7,373 nucleotides of DNA from Chloroflexota bacterium (GCA_017743585.1 JAGHYP010000133.1:1-7373), one strand, 5' to 3'. Positions 1-5,679 are shown, numbered from the stretch's first letter. Notes: generated from the sequence alone by a model not told the origin. Numbers and translations are program-made.

Positions 1-1037
1 GCGGCAAGCGCTACGGCTGGTCGCTGTATGTGATCGGCGCGCTGAGCGGCCTTTACACGCATTACATTTGTGGCTTGACCTTAGCCGCGCTACACCTTTG
101 GCTGCTCGCCTATCCGCCGATGCGCGCTAAATGGCGGCAATGGCTCAGCGCCGACCTGCTGATCGCCCTGCTGTATTTGCCGCAGCTCTTCACCTTTTTC
201 AATCAGACTAGCGCTGTGTTCAGCGGCTTCTGGATTCCGCCGCCGAGCGTGCTGAAGCCTGTTTTCTCAGTCGGCTACTTGATCTTCGCTGTCGTGTTCC
301 CAGTGGCGTTGATTCCGTTAGGCGTGGTAGCGGTCTGGCTGCTTTTGGCGGTCAACACGCTCGATATGCGCCGCATCAAACAGACTGAGGCGCGCGCTGC
401 ATGGCTTTTCTGCCTGACCGCTGTCTTCGGCACGCTGATCGGCGCTTTGATCGTCTCAATCCGCGCGCCGATCTACTCAGAGCGCTCTTTCAGCATGATC
501 GCGCCGTTCTTGGTGGTCGCCTTGGCGGGCGCGGTCGCTCATGCGCCGCGCCGCTCGCCTGCGCGCTTGCTATACGGCGCGCTGATCTGCGTTTGCCTTG
601 GCGGCTTGCTGGCGCATTACACGCCTCCCGATCTGCTGCGGCCGCCGTTTCGCCAGATCGCGGCTGACCTACGCGCCTTGCCTGAGCCTGAGCGCATTCC
701 GATTCTTTACCTGCACGACGGCGCCTATCTGCCAATGACCTACTACACGCCTGAGCTGCTGGATAATGCGCGTCTGATCTCCACTGAGGCGCGCAGCTGG
801 CTGTATCCGCGCACATGGGAATTGCTGGGCATCAAGCGCTACAGCCGCGCTGAGATCGCCGCTTGGTTAGCTGACTACCAAGGGAGGTTGCGCGTGGTCT
901 ACTATGGTGGCACTTTGCCTGAGGAAGAAGCGACCTTGCGCGCGCTTTTGGCGCGTTGCCCTGTGCAGCGCATGTTGGACTATCCGCCATTCGTCATTCT
1001 CTATGAGATCAGCTGCGATATTCGATCTGACGGGTAA
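1..1037 (+). CDS. GT39/PMT-like membrane glycosyltransferase, C-terminal part (5' truncated by window)
   Basis: The reading frame is open from the first full codon at base 3 (GKRYGWSLYV...), so the internal GTG at base 30 is not a convincing start and the gene begins outside the window. The 344 visible residues hold about six or seven hydrophobic segments (roughly 5-37, 49-67, 85-118, 133-154, 166-180, 187-204), then a soluble domain of about 135 residues. The opening WSLYVIGALSGLYTHY and the segment YSERSFSMIAPFLVVALAG are typical of GT39-type (ArnT/PMT-like) proteins, which move sugars from polyprenyl-phosphate donors on the outer face of the membrane. The N-terminal part with the catalytic acidic loop is not in view, so donor and acceptor cannot be named. 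The last 35 bases overlap the start of a decayed dehydrogenase in another frame, so the tail (SCDIRSDG) may be altered. Family call fairly sure; substrate unknown. Confidence 0.72.
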   Translation, partial: GKRYGWSLYVIGALSGLYTHYICGLTLAALHLWLLAYPPMRAKWRQWLSADLLIALLYLPQLFTFFNQTSAVFSGFWIPPPSVLKPVFSVGYLIFAVVFPVALIPLGVVAVWLLLAVNTLDMRRIKQTEARAAWLFCLTAVFGTLIGALIVSIRAPIYSERSFSMIAPFLVVALAGAVAHAPRRSPARLLYGALICVCLGGLLAHYTPPDLLRPPFRQIAADLRALPEPERIPILYLHDGAYLPMTYYTPELLDNARLISTEARSWLYPRTWELLGIKRYSRAEIAAWLADYQGRLRVVYYGGTLPEEEATLRALLARCPVQRMLDYPPFVILYEISCDIRSDG

Positions 1038-1228
1038 GGTCGCTGTGGTGACAGGCGGCGCAGGGCAGCGGCGCGATCATCAATCTCTCGTCAATGGCAG
1101 TCTTCACGCCGCCGGCGCGCGTGGTCGCCTACGCGAGCGCCAAAGCCGCGCTAAACAACTGCTGAGATTGCCGAGCGCTCTTTCTGCTATCTCCTGTGTG
1201 CAACGGCGTGTGGTCTCTTGACTACGGC
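1003..1228 (+). pseudogene. Eroded short-chain dehydrogenase/reductase (SDR) remnant
   Basis: An ATG at 1003 opens MRSAAIFDLTGKVAVVTGGAG, the classical SDR N-terminus with the start of the TGxxxGxG cofactor loop. After about base 1066 the frame changes, and GSGAIINLSSMA, then VVAYASAKAALNN, follow directly (1064-1159). These are the NSS strand and the catalytic YxxxK motif, which normally lie some 120 residues further on. A TGA follows at 1163. The same frame then gives ALFLLSP (1175-1195) and a weak NGVWSLDYG that may be the ruins of the SDR C-terminus (usually LFLLSP...TGxxxxVDGG). About 350 nt of the middle and a second C-terminal block are therefore missing, and the product cannot be functional. 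From memory, the motif wording is closest to D-mannonate-oxidoreductase-like SDRs; this is not verified. The remnant overlaps the GT gene at its start and touches the 3' end of the opposing glycosidase gene. Confidence 0.8.
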
Positions 1229-2523
1229 GCGCGCCCGAAGCGCATCCGCGCGTATTCCTGAATAGCGAAGTAGACAGGGCGCGGCGTGAAATCAGGCTCA
1301 ACCATGCGGAAATAATACCAGCTCTGATCAATTTCGCTCGCATCAGGACGTTTGAAAAACCAGTAAGCAATCACGCCTACCCAAGGCCATTCCGCGCGCG
1401 CGCGCTCATAAGCGTCCACAGCGTATTGCGCCGCTTGCGCGTCCGTGACCTGTCCATAGGTTAGCCGGTCGCGAATGCTCGGATCGTCAGGCACGGGATT
1501 CCACGCCATCTCCCCGATCCAGATCGGCTTCGCGGCGTCGCCGTGCGCGACCATCATATCGCGCAGCCAGACCACGTGCGCGAAGTTGATGGTCGTGATG
1601 CGCAACCGCCGATCCGTCGGCCCCGAGAACAAGCCATAGCCTTGCGCGCCTAGCACATCGAAGCACTCTTTAGCGCCCGCCGCGTACATGCGCTCTAAAA
1701 AGACGAAGCTGCTCAAGTTGTAGCCGCTCAGATCAATGGTCGGCGCCAGCGCGCCACTGACCACCACGATCTGTGGATCGACCGCTTTCAGCGCGCGATA
1801 TGTGCGGCAGAGCAGCTCAGTGTAGCGCTCAGGCTCAACAGGCTGGTTGCCCCACTCGAAGGCGAGATTCGGCTCGTTCCAAATCTGGAAGTGCTGCACG
1901 CGCCCTTTGTAGCGCTCTGCGACTGCCACAGCGTAATTCACGAAGTCCTGCAAGTTAGCGGGCGGCGCGAACGTGCCTTGCAATCCTTCAGGCTGGCTCC
2001 AAGCAGGCGGCGCGCCAAGCCGGGCCAAGATTCGCACGCCGTAGCGCTCTGCCAAGTCCACAATTGAGTCGTATTTTGCCCAAGCGTCAATCGGATCAGG
2101 CACGCCGTCGCCGTCTAGGTCGTTGCGATCATCAACAAAGTTGCCGCGCCCGCGTATCTCGATATCTTGCCACGCGAACTTCTGCCGAATCCAACCGATG
2201 CCTGCTTCCGCGATCATCTGCAGCTGGCGCTCGCGCTTGGCAAGCTCAGGCTCTAGCTCCAAAAAAGTGTTGACAGCGAGCGGATTCTCGACAGCATACG
2301 CCACAGGGACGTGATCAGCAGTCACGGGCATTCGCCGCGATAAATTGCCGAGATAATCGGCGAAAGCGTAAAGCTGCGCTAACGGCGCTTGCTCGCCCGT
2401 CACGCTGTATAGAAAGCGCCACGCTGCGCCTTGCGCCATCAGGTCAACGGCGAGCGCAGCGCTTATCACAATGAGCGCGATGAGGGTGACAAGTGCGATA
2501 AGGCGCGCGCGTCTGGCCTTCAT
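1222..2523 (-). CDS. Membrane-anchored clan GH-A-like glycoside hydrolase
   Basis: The protein has 433 residues. The N-terminus MKARRAR followed by a hydrophobic stretch (about 8-29) indicates a signal anchor or signal peptide, so the enzyme works outside the cytoplasmic membrane. A TIM-barrel glycosidase domain fills about 75-430. QIWNEPN gives the expected acid/base Glu217 after Asn216 at the end of strand 4. KPIWIGEMAWN gives the probable nucleophile Glu338 on strand 7, and the 121-residue spacing suits clan GH-A (GH5/GH39-type). The tail (AYWFFKRPD...SWYYFRMVEPDFTPRPVY) is the usual closing part of bacterial cellulase-like proteins. An acidic DLDGDGVPD loop at 135-143 resembles a calcium-binding loop. 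The start overlaps the upstream phosphodiesterase stop by 4 nt (ATGA) and has no good Shine-Dalgarno sequence, so translation is probably coupled. Substrate cannot be deduced; a beta-linked polysaccharide is likely from the family. Confidence 0.8.
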   Translation of the reverse strand: MKARRARLIALVTLIALIVISAALAVDLMAQGAAWRFLYSVTGEQAPLAQLYAFADYLGNLSRRMPVTADHVPVAYAVENPLAVNTFLELEPELAKRERQLQMIAEAGIGWIRQKFAWQDIEIRGRGNFVDDRNDLDGDGVPDPIDAWAKYDSIVDLAERYGVRILARLGAPPAWSQPEGLQGTFAPPANLQDFVNYAVAVAERYKGRVQHFQIWNEPNLAFEWGNQPVEPERYTELLCRTYRALKAVDPQIVVVSGALAPTIDLSGYNLSSFVFLERMYAAGAKECFDVLGAQGYGLFSGPTDRRLRITTINFAHVVWLRDMMVAHGDAAKPIWIGEMAWNPVPDDPSIRDRLTYGQVTDAQAAQYAVDAYERARAEWPWVGVIAYWFFKRPDASEIDQSWYYFRMVEPDFTPRPVYFAIQEYARMRFGRAP

Positions 2524-3299
2524 CGCGCGCGCACGCGCCGTCCGAGCGCCTCTAGGGCTACATCCGGACGGTTAGTGATGATGGCATCCACGCCGAGATC
2601 GCGCAATTCGCGGATTCGCTGCGGATCGTCCACTGTCCAGACGTGAACGCGATACTTGGCGTTTCGCGCCCAAGCCATGAACCGCTCGTCCACCAAGCTG
2701 TGATGCGGATGACGCGCCTCGTGCGGCAAGCCGATCATAAACCAGCCGTAGCGTAGATAGATTGGCTGATCGGGCGCATAGAGGTAGCCGATTGGGATGT
2801 CCGGCGCCAGAGCGCGGAAGCGACGCAAGGCGAACGGGTTGAAAGAAGACACGATCACGCGGTTAGCGGCGTTGTGGCGGCGAATCACGTTCAGCACGGC
2901 GCGTTCTAAGCCGTCAGAGCGCCAGGCGGTCGTCTTCAGCTCCACGTTGATGATCAACTCTCTGCCGAGCGCCTCGAACGCTTCATCGAGCGTCGGCACG
3001 CGCTCATTGCGGAATTGGAAGTCGTAATGGCTGCCGGCGTCCAGCTGCTTAATTGCGCGTAGGTCATGTTCTCTGACCAAGCCGCTGCCAGTGGTAGTTT
3101 TATCAAGCGTGAAATCGTGGATGACGATTGGCACGCCATCGCGCGTCAGCATGGTATCCAGCTCAACGCCATCGGCGCCTTGCTGGCGCGCCAGTGTGAA
3201 GGCAGCAATTGTGTTCTCAGGCGCGTCATAACTAGCGCCGCGATGCCCTAAAACAAGCGGTACCTGTGAGTAAAAGCGCTCAACGGAGTCGCGTACCAT
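2520..3299 (-). CDS. Glycerophosphodiester phosphodiesterase (GDPD family)
   Basis: The enzyme hydrolyses glycerophosphodiesters, from lipid headgroups for example, to glycerol-3-phosphate plus an alcohol. Counting from the ATG at 3299 (259 aa), all family signatures are present: GHRG at 18-21 (His19, Arg20), APENT at 26-30 (Glu28), ELD at 46-48 (metal ligands Glu46 and Asp48), HD at 61-62 (second catalytic His61), ELK at 120-122 and VHVWTVDD at 218-225, close to the C-terminus. There is no signal peptide, so it is probably cytoplasmic and of the short UgpQ-like kind. A TTG directly before the ATG (3302-3300) is an alternative start: GAGGTG at 3315-3310 lies 7 nt from the TTG and 10 nt from the ATG, so the choice is uncertain by one residue. 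The gene follows the LysM gene closely and overlaps the glycosidase by 4 nt, giving one operon. Confidence 0.9.
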   Translation of the reverse strand: MVRDSVERFYSQVPLVLGHRGASYDAPENTIAAFTLARQQGADGVELDTMLTRDGVPIVIHDFTLDKTTTGSGLVREHDLRAIKQLDAGSHYDFQFRNERVPTLDEAFEALGRELIINVELKTTAWRSDGLERAVLNVIRRHNAANRVIVSSFNPFALRRFRALAPDIPIGYLYAPDQPIYLRYGWFMIGLPHEARHPHHSLVDERFMAWARNAKYRVHVWTVDDPQRIRELRDLGVDAIITNRPDVALEALGRRVRAR

Positions 3300-3328
3300 C
3301 AACGCCCAGCACCTCGTGCGCTAAAAAA

Positions 3329-4003
3329 TTACGGGATGGCCAAGACTTGCCCGACGAAGATGCGATTCATGTTTAAGATACCGTTGGCGCGCGCAATATC
3401 GTAGACATTGCGACGGAAGCGCGCTGCGATCAAGGATAAAGTATCGCCTGGCTGCACCACGTAAGCGCGCCCTCGCGGCACGCTTGTGCGCGGCGTAGGC
3501 ACAGTGGTCGTGCGCGTGCGCGGAACGCGCAGGCGCTGCCCGACGAAGATCACGTTCGGATTGCTGATGCGATTGGCGCTCATGATCGCGGCGACCGTTG
3601 CGCCGAAGCGCGCTGCGATCTTCGCTAGCGTATCGCCGCGCCGCACAGTGTAAGCAGTGAAGGTTGTGCCAGTGGTCGCTGTGGTGTCAGGCGGGAAGAC
3701 AGGCTGCGCGAGGATCGGTGGCACAACAGGCCGCACAGGCACAACGGGACGTGGCACAATCGTGGATGCAGGCAGCACCAACACCTGCCCGACAAACAAG
3801 CGATGGATGTCGTAGAAGCCATTGATGGTGGCCAGCTCGCTCAAGCTGACGCCGAAGCGCGCTGCGATGCTGAAGAGCGTGTCGCCGGGTTGCACTACAT
3901 AGGTTCGGTTGCCGCCTTGCGCCTGCGCAGGTAGCACGGGCGACGCCGCAAAGATGACCGCGCATACGAGCAGACAGATGAACAAGCGGTAGGCAGGGCG
4001 CAT
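3329..4003 (-). CDS. Secreted protein with three LysM domains
   Basis: The protein is exported and probably binds peptidoglycan or another N-acetylglucosamine-containing glycan. Counting from the ATG (224 aa), residues 1 to about 29 form a signal peptide with a hydrophobic core and a likely cut after AQA. Three LysM domains follow at about 34-78, 117-161 and 180-224, each with the YxVxxGDTLxxIAxRF opening and the FVGQxLxxP ending. They are joined by Pro/Thr/Val-rich linkers (79-116, 162-179). No catalytic domain is present, so it is a pure binding or scaffold protein. The start was moved from an upstream TTG (4009) to the ATG at 4003, because GAGAGG at 4015-4010 lies 6 nt before the ATG but directly abuts the TTG. 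It is first in the operon with the phosphodiesterase and glycosidase, behind a promoter with a perfect TATAAT. Confidence 0.9.
   Translation of the reverse strand: MRPAYRLFICLLVCAVIFAASPVLPAQAQGGNRTYVVQPGDTLFSIAARFGVSLSELATINGFYDIHRLFVGQVLVLPASTIVPRPVVPVRPVVPPILAQPVFPPDTTATTGTTFTAYTVRRGDTLAKIAARFGATVAAIMSANRISNPNVIFVGQRLRVPRTRTTTVPTPRTSVPRGRAYVVQPGDTLSLIAARFRRNVYDIARANGILNMNRIFVGQVLAIP
3416..3868 (-). repeat. Three identical 15-nt direct repeats inside the LysM gene
   Basis: The plus-strand string GAAGCGCGCTGCGAT occurs exactly at 3416-3430, 3605-3619 and 3854-3868, once per LysM domain, where it encodes the IAARF helix. The identity includes third codon positions. The spacing (189 and 249 nt) follows the domain spacing, so the repeats reflect domain duplication plus strong codon preference rather than a mobile repeat. 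Confidence 0.75.
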
Positions 4004-4009
4004 GATCAA

Positions 4010-4015
4010 CCTCTC
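4010..4015 (-). promoter_or_regulatory. Ribosome binding site of the LysM gene
   Basis: GAGAGG reads on the minus strand from 4015 to 4010, six bases before the ATG at 4003. It decides the start in favour of this ATG, since the in-frame TTG at 4009-4007 directly touches the motif. Confidence 0.7.
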
Positions 4016-4041
4016 TTGTCGCGCGTGAGTCGCTCGCGAGT

Positions 4042-4071
4042 ATTATAGGTCAGCTTCAGGGATTGCTGCAA
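4042..4071 (-). promoter_or_regulatory. Promoter of the LysM-GDPD-glycosidase operon
   Basis: On the minus strand a perfect -10 box TATAAT (4047-4042) is preceded, after 18 nt, by a partial -35 box TTGCAG (4071-4066, 3 of 6 matches to TTGACA). Transcription would start near 4035, leaving a 5' UTR of about 30 nt before the ATG at 4003. An 8-nt palindrome CTCGCGAG (4033-4040) sits at the predicted start point and could bind a regulator. The -10 box is strong; the -35 box is weak. Confidence 0.55.
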
Positions 4072-4092
4072 GATGTGCGAGGGGCGGGAAGC

Positions 4093-4105
4093 GTCTGACT
4101 CAGAC
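4093..4105. promoter_or_regulatory. 13-nt perfect palindrome, possible operator in the divergent region
   Basis: GTCTGACTCAGAC is a perfect inverted repeat with 6-nt arms around one central base. It lies between the two divergent promoters, upstream of both the LysM operon and the WXG100 gene, where a dimeric regulator could act on either side. The arms are short and no second copy was seen in the window, so the operator role is a guess. Confidence 0.3.
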
Positions 4106-4150
4106 CGTCAGGAAATCTGCCGAGTGCCCTGCACTGCTGCTATGCCGGCG

Positions 4151-4179
4151 TTGATCGAATTCAGCAGTTGCGATAACAT
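4151..4179 (+). promoter_or_regulatory. Putative promoter of the WXG100 gene
   Basis: TTGATC (4151-4156, 4 of 6 matches) and TAACAT (4174-4179, 4 of 6) are separated by exactly 17 nt in a locally AT-rich stretch. This would start transcription near 4186, about 32 nt before the ATG at 4218. The boxes are moderate, so the call rests mainly on the spacing and position. Confidence 0.35.
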
Positions 4180-4217
4180 ACACATTAGTCTTATCTTTCT
4201 TTGGAAAGCGAGACTCT

Positions 4218-4517
4218 ATGAGCGCACCAATCATTCAGGGCAACTACGACGAGCTTGCCGCCATTGAGCGCACCTTCGAGCGACACGCCGACGAGCTGAA
4301 TGCTTTGCAGCGACTCATGGTAGGTTGCTTGGATCAGCTGCGGCGCGGCGCTTGGCGCGGCGAGGGCGCGCAAGCTTTCTATGATGAGATGCTCGACGTT
4401 GTATTGCCCGCTCTGACGCGCTTGCGGCATGCCTTGCAAGAATCCGCTGCCACTACACGGCGCGTCGCCTACACGCTCAGCGCCGCTGAGAACGACTCAG
4501 CGCAGCTCTTCGGATGA
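4218..4517 (+). CDS. WXG100 (ESAT-6-like) family protein
   Basis: The 99-residue length and layout match the WXG100 fold: an N-terminal helix (about 7-40), a turn with Trp46-Arg-Gly48 inside GAWRGEGAQAFYDEM, and a C-terminal helix (about 50-90). Such proteins form antiparallel helical-hairpin dimers. Many leave the cell through type VII-like secretion systems with an EccC/EssC ATPase; others form parts of toxin or adhesin complexes. No signal peptide is present, as expected. The classical C-terminal YxxxD/E export signal is not clean here: Tyr85 is followed by T-L-S-A, with the next acidic residue at Glu91. GGAA at 4203-4206 is a weak ribosome site. The stop overlaps an ATG (ATGA, 4514-4517) that would start the next small gene, which is frame-disrupted. 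No secretion ATPase lies in the window. Confidence 0.85.
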   Translation: MSAPIIQGNYDELAAIERTFERHADELNALQRLMVGCLDQLRRGAWRGEGAQAFYDEMLDVVLPALTRLRHALQESAATTRRVAYTLSAAENDSAQLFG

Positions 4518-4823
4518 ATCACATTCACATACATTCACAACAGATTACGCACAACTGCTGGCAATCGCGCTCGACGATACCCATATCCATCGCGCCGATT
4601 TCAACGCCTTATGGCAGGCTTACACGCACACGCAGCGACGCGATCCACGTCGTAGTGGCGCGCCTGACGCCGAGCCGGCCGAGACGATAGACGCTGAAAA
4701 ACCGATCGGCGGCGGCTACCTGCGCGCGCCGCTGCACTCGATAGGCTGCTCGCCCGCGATGCGAGCGGCGTGCAAGGCAATGCCTTCTTCAAAGTGACCG
4801 CCATTGTCGAGCGGGCGCTCTAG
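4514..4823 (+). pseudogene. Small helical protein of unknown family, coding sequence split over frames
   Basis: An ATG at 4514 overlaps the WXG100 stop (ATGA), but its frame gives an unlikely sequence (MNHIHIHSQQITHNCW...) ending at a TAG at 4688. Protein-like sequence runs instead in the next frame from about 4547 (DYAQLLAIALDDTHIHRADF, then NALWQAY, RRDPRRSGAPDAEPAETIDAE). It then continues in a third frame from about 4698 (KTDRRRLPARAAALDRLLAR, then DASGVQGNAFFKVTAIVERAL) to a TAG at 4821. Both jumps are of the -1 type. The second lies at or after a run of five A (4697-4701), where one extra A would restore the frame. Rebuilt, it is an acidic-basic helical protein of about 100 residues. 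I do not recognise the family. It could be a decayed gene, an assembly error or a frameshifted gene; its position suggests a partner of the WXG100 protein. Confidence 0.6.
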
Positions 4824-4840
4824 CGCCATCTGATACCTGA

Positions 4841-4849
4841 TGCCATAAT
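4841..4849 (+). promoter_or_regulatory. Putative extended -10 promoter of yhhQ
   Basis: TGCCATAAT combines a TGn element with CATAAT (5 of 6 matches to TATAAT). No recognisable -35 box stands 16-18 nt upstream, which is tolerated in extended -10 promoters. Transcription would start near 4856, just before the leader hairpin. Confidence 0.35.
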
Positions 4850-4857
4850 CTCGGATC

Positions 4858-4889
4858 GGCTGCACGCGCCTGTCTTGCGCGCAGCAGCC
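4858..4889 (+). promoter_or_regulatory. Strong hairpin in the yhhQ leader
   Basis: GGCTGC (4858-4863) pairs with GCAGCC (4884-4889), and CGCGC (4865-4869) pairs with GCGCG (4877-4881). They are separated by a small internal loop (A against CA) and closed by a 7-nt loop. The 11 pairs are mostly GC. No T-run follows, so it is not a typical intrinsic terminator. It may stabilise the 5' end of the transcript or belong to a regulatory leader. Confidence 0.45.
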
Positions 4890-4913
4890 GTCGTATCGCT
4901 CTGCGCTTTAGAA

Positions 4914-4928
4914 AGGACTGTTCATCCT
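4914..4928 (+). promoter_or_regulatory. Ribosome-site-covering mini hairpin before yhhQ
   Basis: The likely Shine-Dalgarno AAAGGA (4912-4917) lies 12 nt from the ATG at 4930. Its AGGA (4914-4917) can pair with TCCT (4925-4928) across a 7-nt loop. The hairpin would hide the ribosome site yet, when folded, shorten its distance to the start codon. Four pairs are weak, so the effect is uncertain. Confidence 0.3.
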
Positions 4929-4929
4929 G

Positions 4930-5679
4930 ATGAACGCTCAAGCTGTTGGACGCGCTTATCGCTACATAGACATCGTGACTGCAGCCTTTGTGGCCGTGCT
5001 GCTGATCAGCAACATCGCCTCGACCAAGATAGTGGCGTTCGGTCAGCTGACCTTTGACGGCGGCACGTTGTTATTTCCACTCGCCTATATCTTCGGCGAT
5101 ATCCTGACCGAAGTCTACGGCTACACGCGCGCGCGCCGCGTGATTTGGATCGGCTTCTTTTGGCTCGCCGTGATGGCGCTCACGCTCTCGTTTGTGCAGG
5201 CGCTGCCGCCCGATCCGCAATGGGACGCCATTGAGGGCGTGCCGAACTGGACGCGCGATCAGAGTTTCGCCCTGATTCTCGGCCAGACGCCGCGCATCGT
5301 GATCGCCAGCCTGCTGGCGTATTTCGCAGGCGAATTTGTCAATTCTTTCGTGCTCGCTAAGATGAAGGTCTGGACGAATGGGCGCTACTTGTGGACGCGC
5401 ACCATCGGCTCGACGCTCGTCGGGCAGGCAGTGGATACTGGCGTCTTCGTGGTGATCGCCTTCCTGATCGCCTTGCCTGTCGCCGTCTTCGCACCTGAGA
5501 CCGCGCTGCCGCCTGACCTCGTCCTCACCATTTTCATCTCGAATTATGTGTTCAAGGTTGCAGTGGAAGTCCTGTTCACACCGCTCACTTATCTAGTTGT
5601 CAACGGCTTGAAGCGCGCTGAAGACGAGGATTACTTCGACCGCAACACGAACTTCAATCCGTTCATTTTCAGGGTGTGA
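4930..5679 (+). CDS. yhhQ: Queuosine precursor transporter (VUT/YhhQ family)
   Basis: This integral membrane protein takes up a 7-deazaguanine precursor (preQ0/preQ1 or queuine, depending on the lineage) for queuosine modification of tRNA wobble positions. The 249-residue length is normal for the family. Six or so membrane segments lie at about 14-32, 44-62, 70-90, 120-142, 160-188 and 196-224. The conserved blocks are easy to see: FGDILTEVYGY (55-65), GEFVNSFVLAKMK (134-146) and RTIGSTLVGQAVDT (157-170). The ATG at 4930 fits the hydrophobic onset and a spaced AAAGGA. No queuosine biosynthesis genes (queA, tgt, queCDEF) are visible here, so it appears to act as a stand-alone salvage gene. Its leader is structured, but I could not match it to a known preQ1 riboswitch. 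Confidence 0.92.
   Translation: MNAQAVGRAYRYIDIVTAAFVAVLLISNIASTKIVAFGQLTFDGGTLLFPLAYIFGDILTEVYGYTRARRVIWIGFFWLAVMALTLSFVQALPPDPQWDAIEGVPNWTRDQSFALILGQTPRIVIASLLAYFAGEFVNSFVLAKMKVWTNGRYLWTRTIGSTLVGQAVDTGVFVVIAFLIALPVAVFAPETALPPDLVLTIFISNYVFKVAVEVLFTPLTYLVVNGLKRAEDEDYFDRNTNFNPFIFRV

Noticed and set aside
904..1221. Plus-strand 105-aa frame taken as a single intact gene
   Set aside because: Only the middle part (from 1003) is dehydrogenase sequence. The upstream residues are an out-of-frame reading of the glycosyltransferase gene, and the downstream residues follow the wrong frame.
3416..3868. CRISPR-like or mobile repeat array
   Set aside because: The three 15-nt copies lie in frame within LysM domains at domain spacing, so they are coding repeats.
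4696..4702. Canonical -1 slippery heptamer (GAAAAAC) in the gene behind WXG100
   Set aside because: The heptamer is in the wrong phase: the zero frame reads GAA AAA CCG rather than AAA AAC, and the preceding GAA would have to re-pair on TGA. A programmed frameshift is possible only by single-codon slippage, so an indel is more likely.
4858..4889. Intrinsic terminator after the frame-split gene
   Set aside because: The hairpin is strong, but the bases after it (GTCGTATCG) contain no T-run.
4890..4930. preQ1 class I riboswitch in the yhhQ leader
   Set aside because: I could not find the expected short stem, A-rich tail and pseudoknot pairing with the ribosome site. Only a plain SD-covering hairpin is visible.
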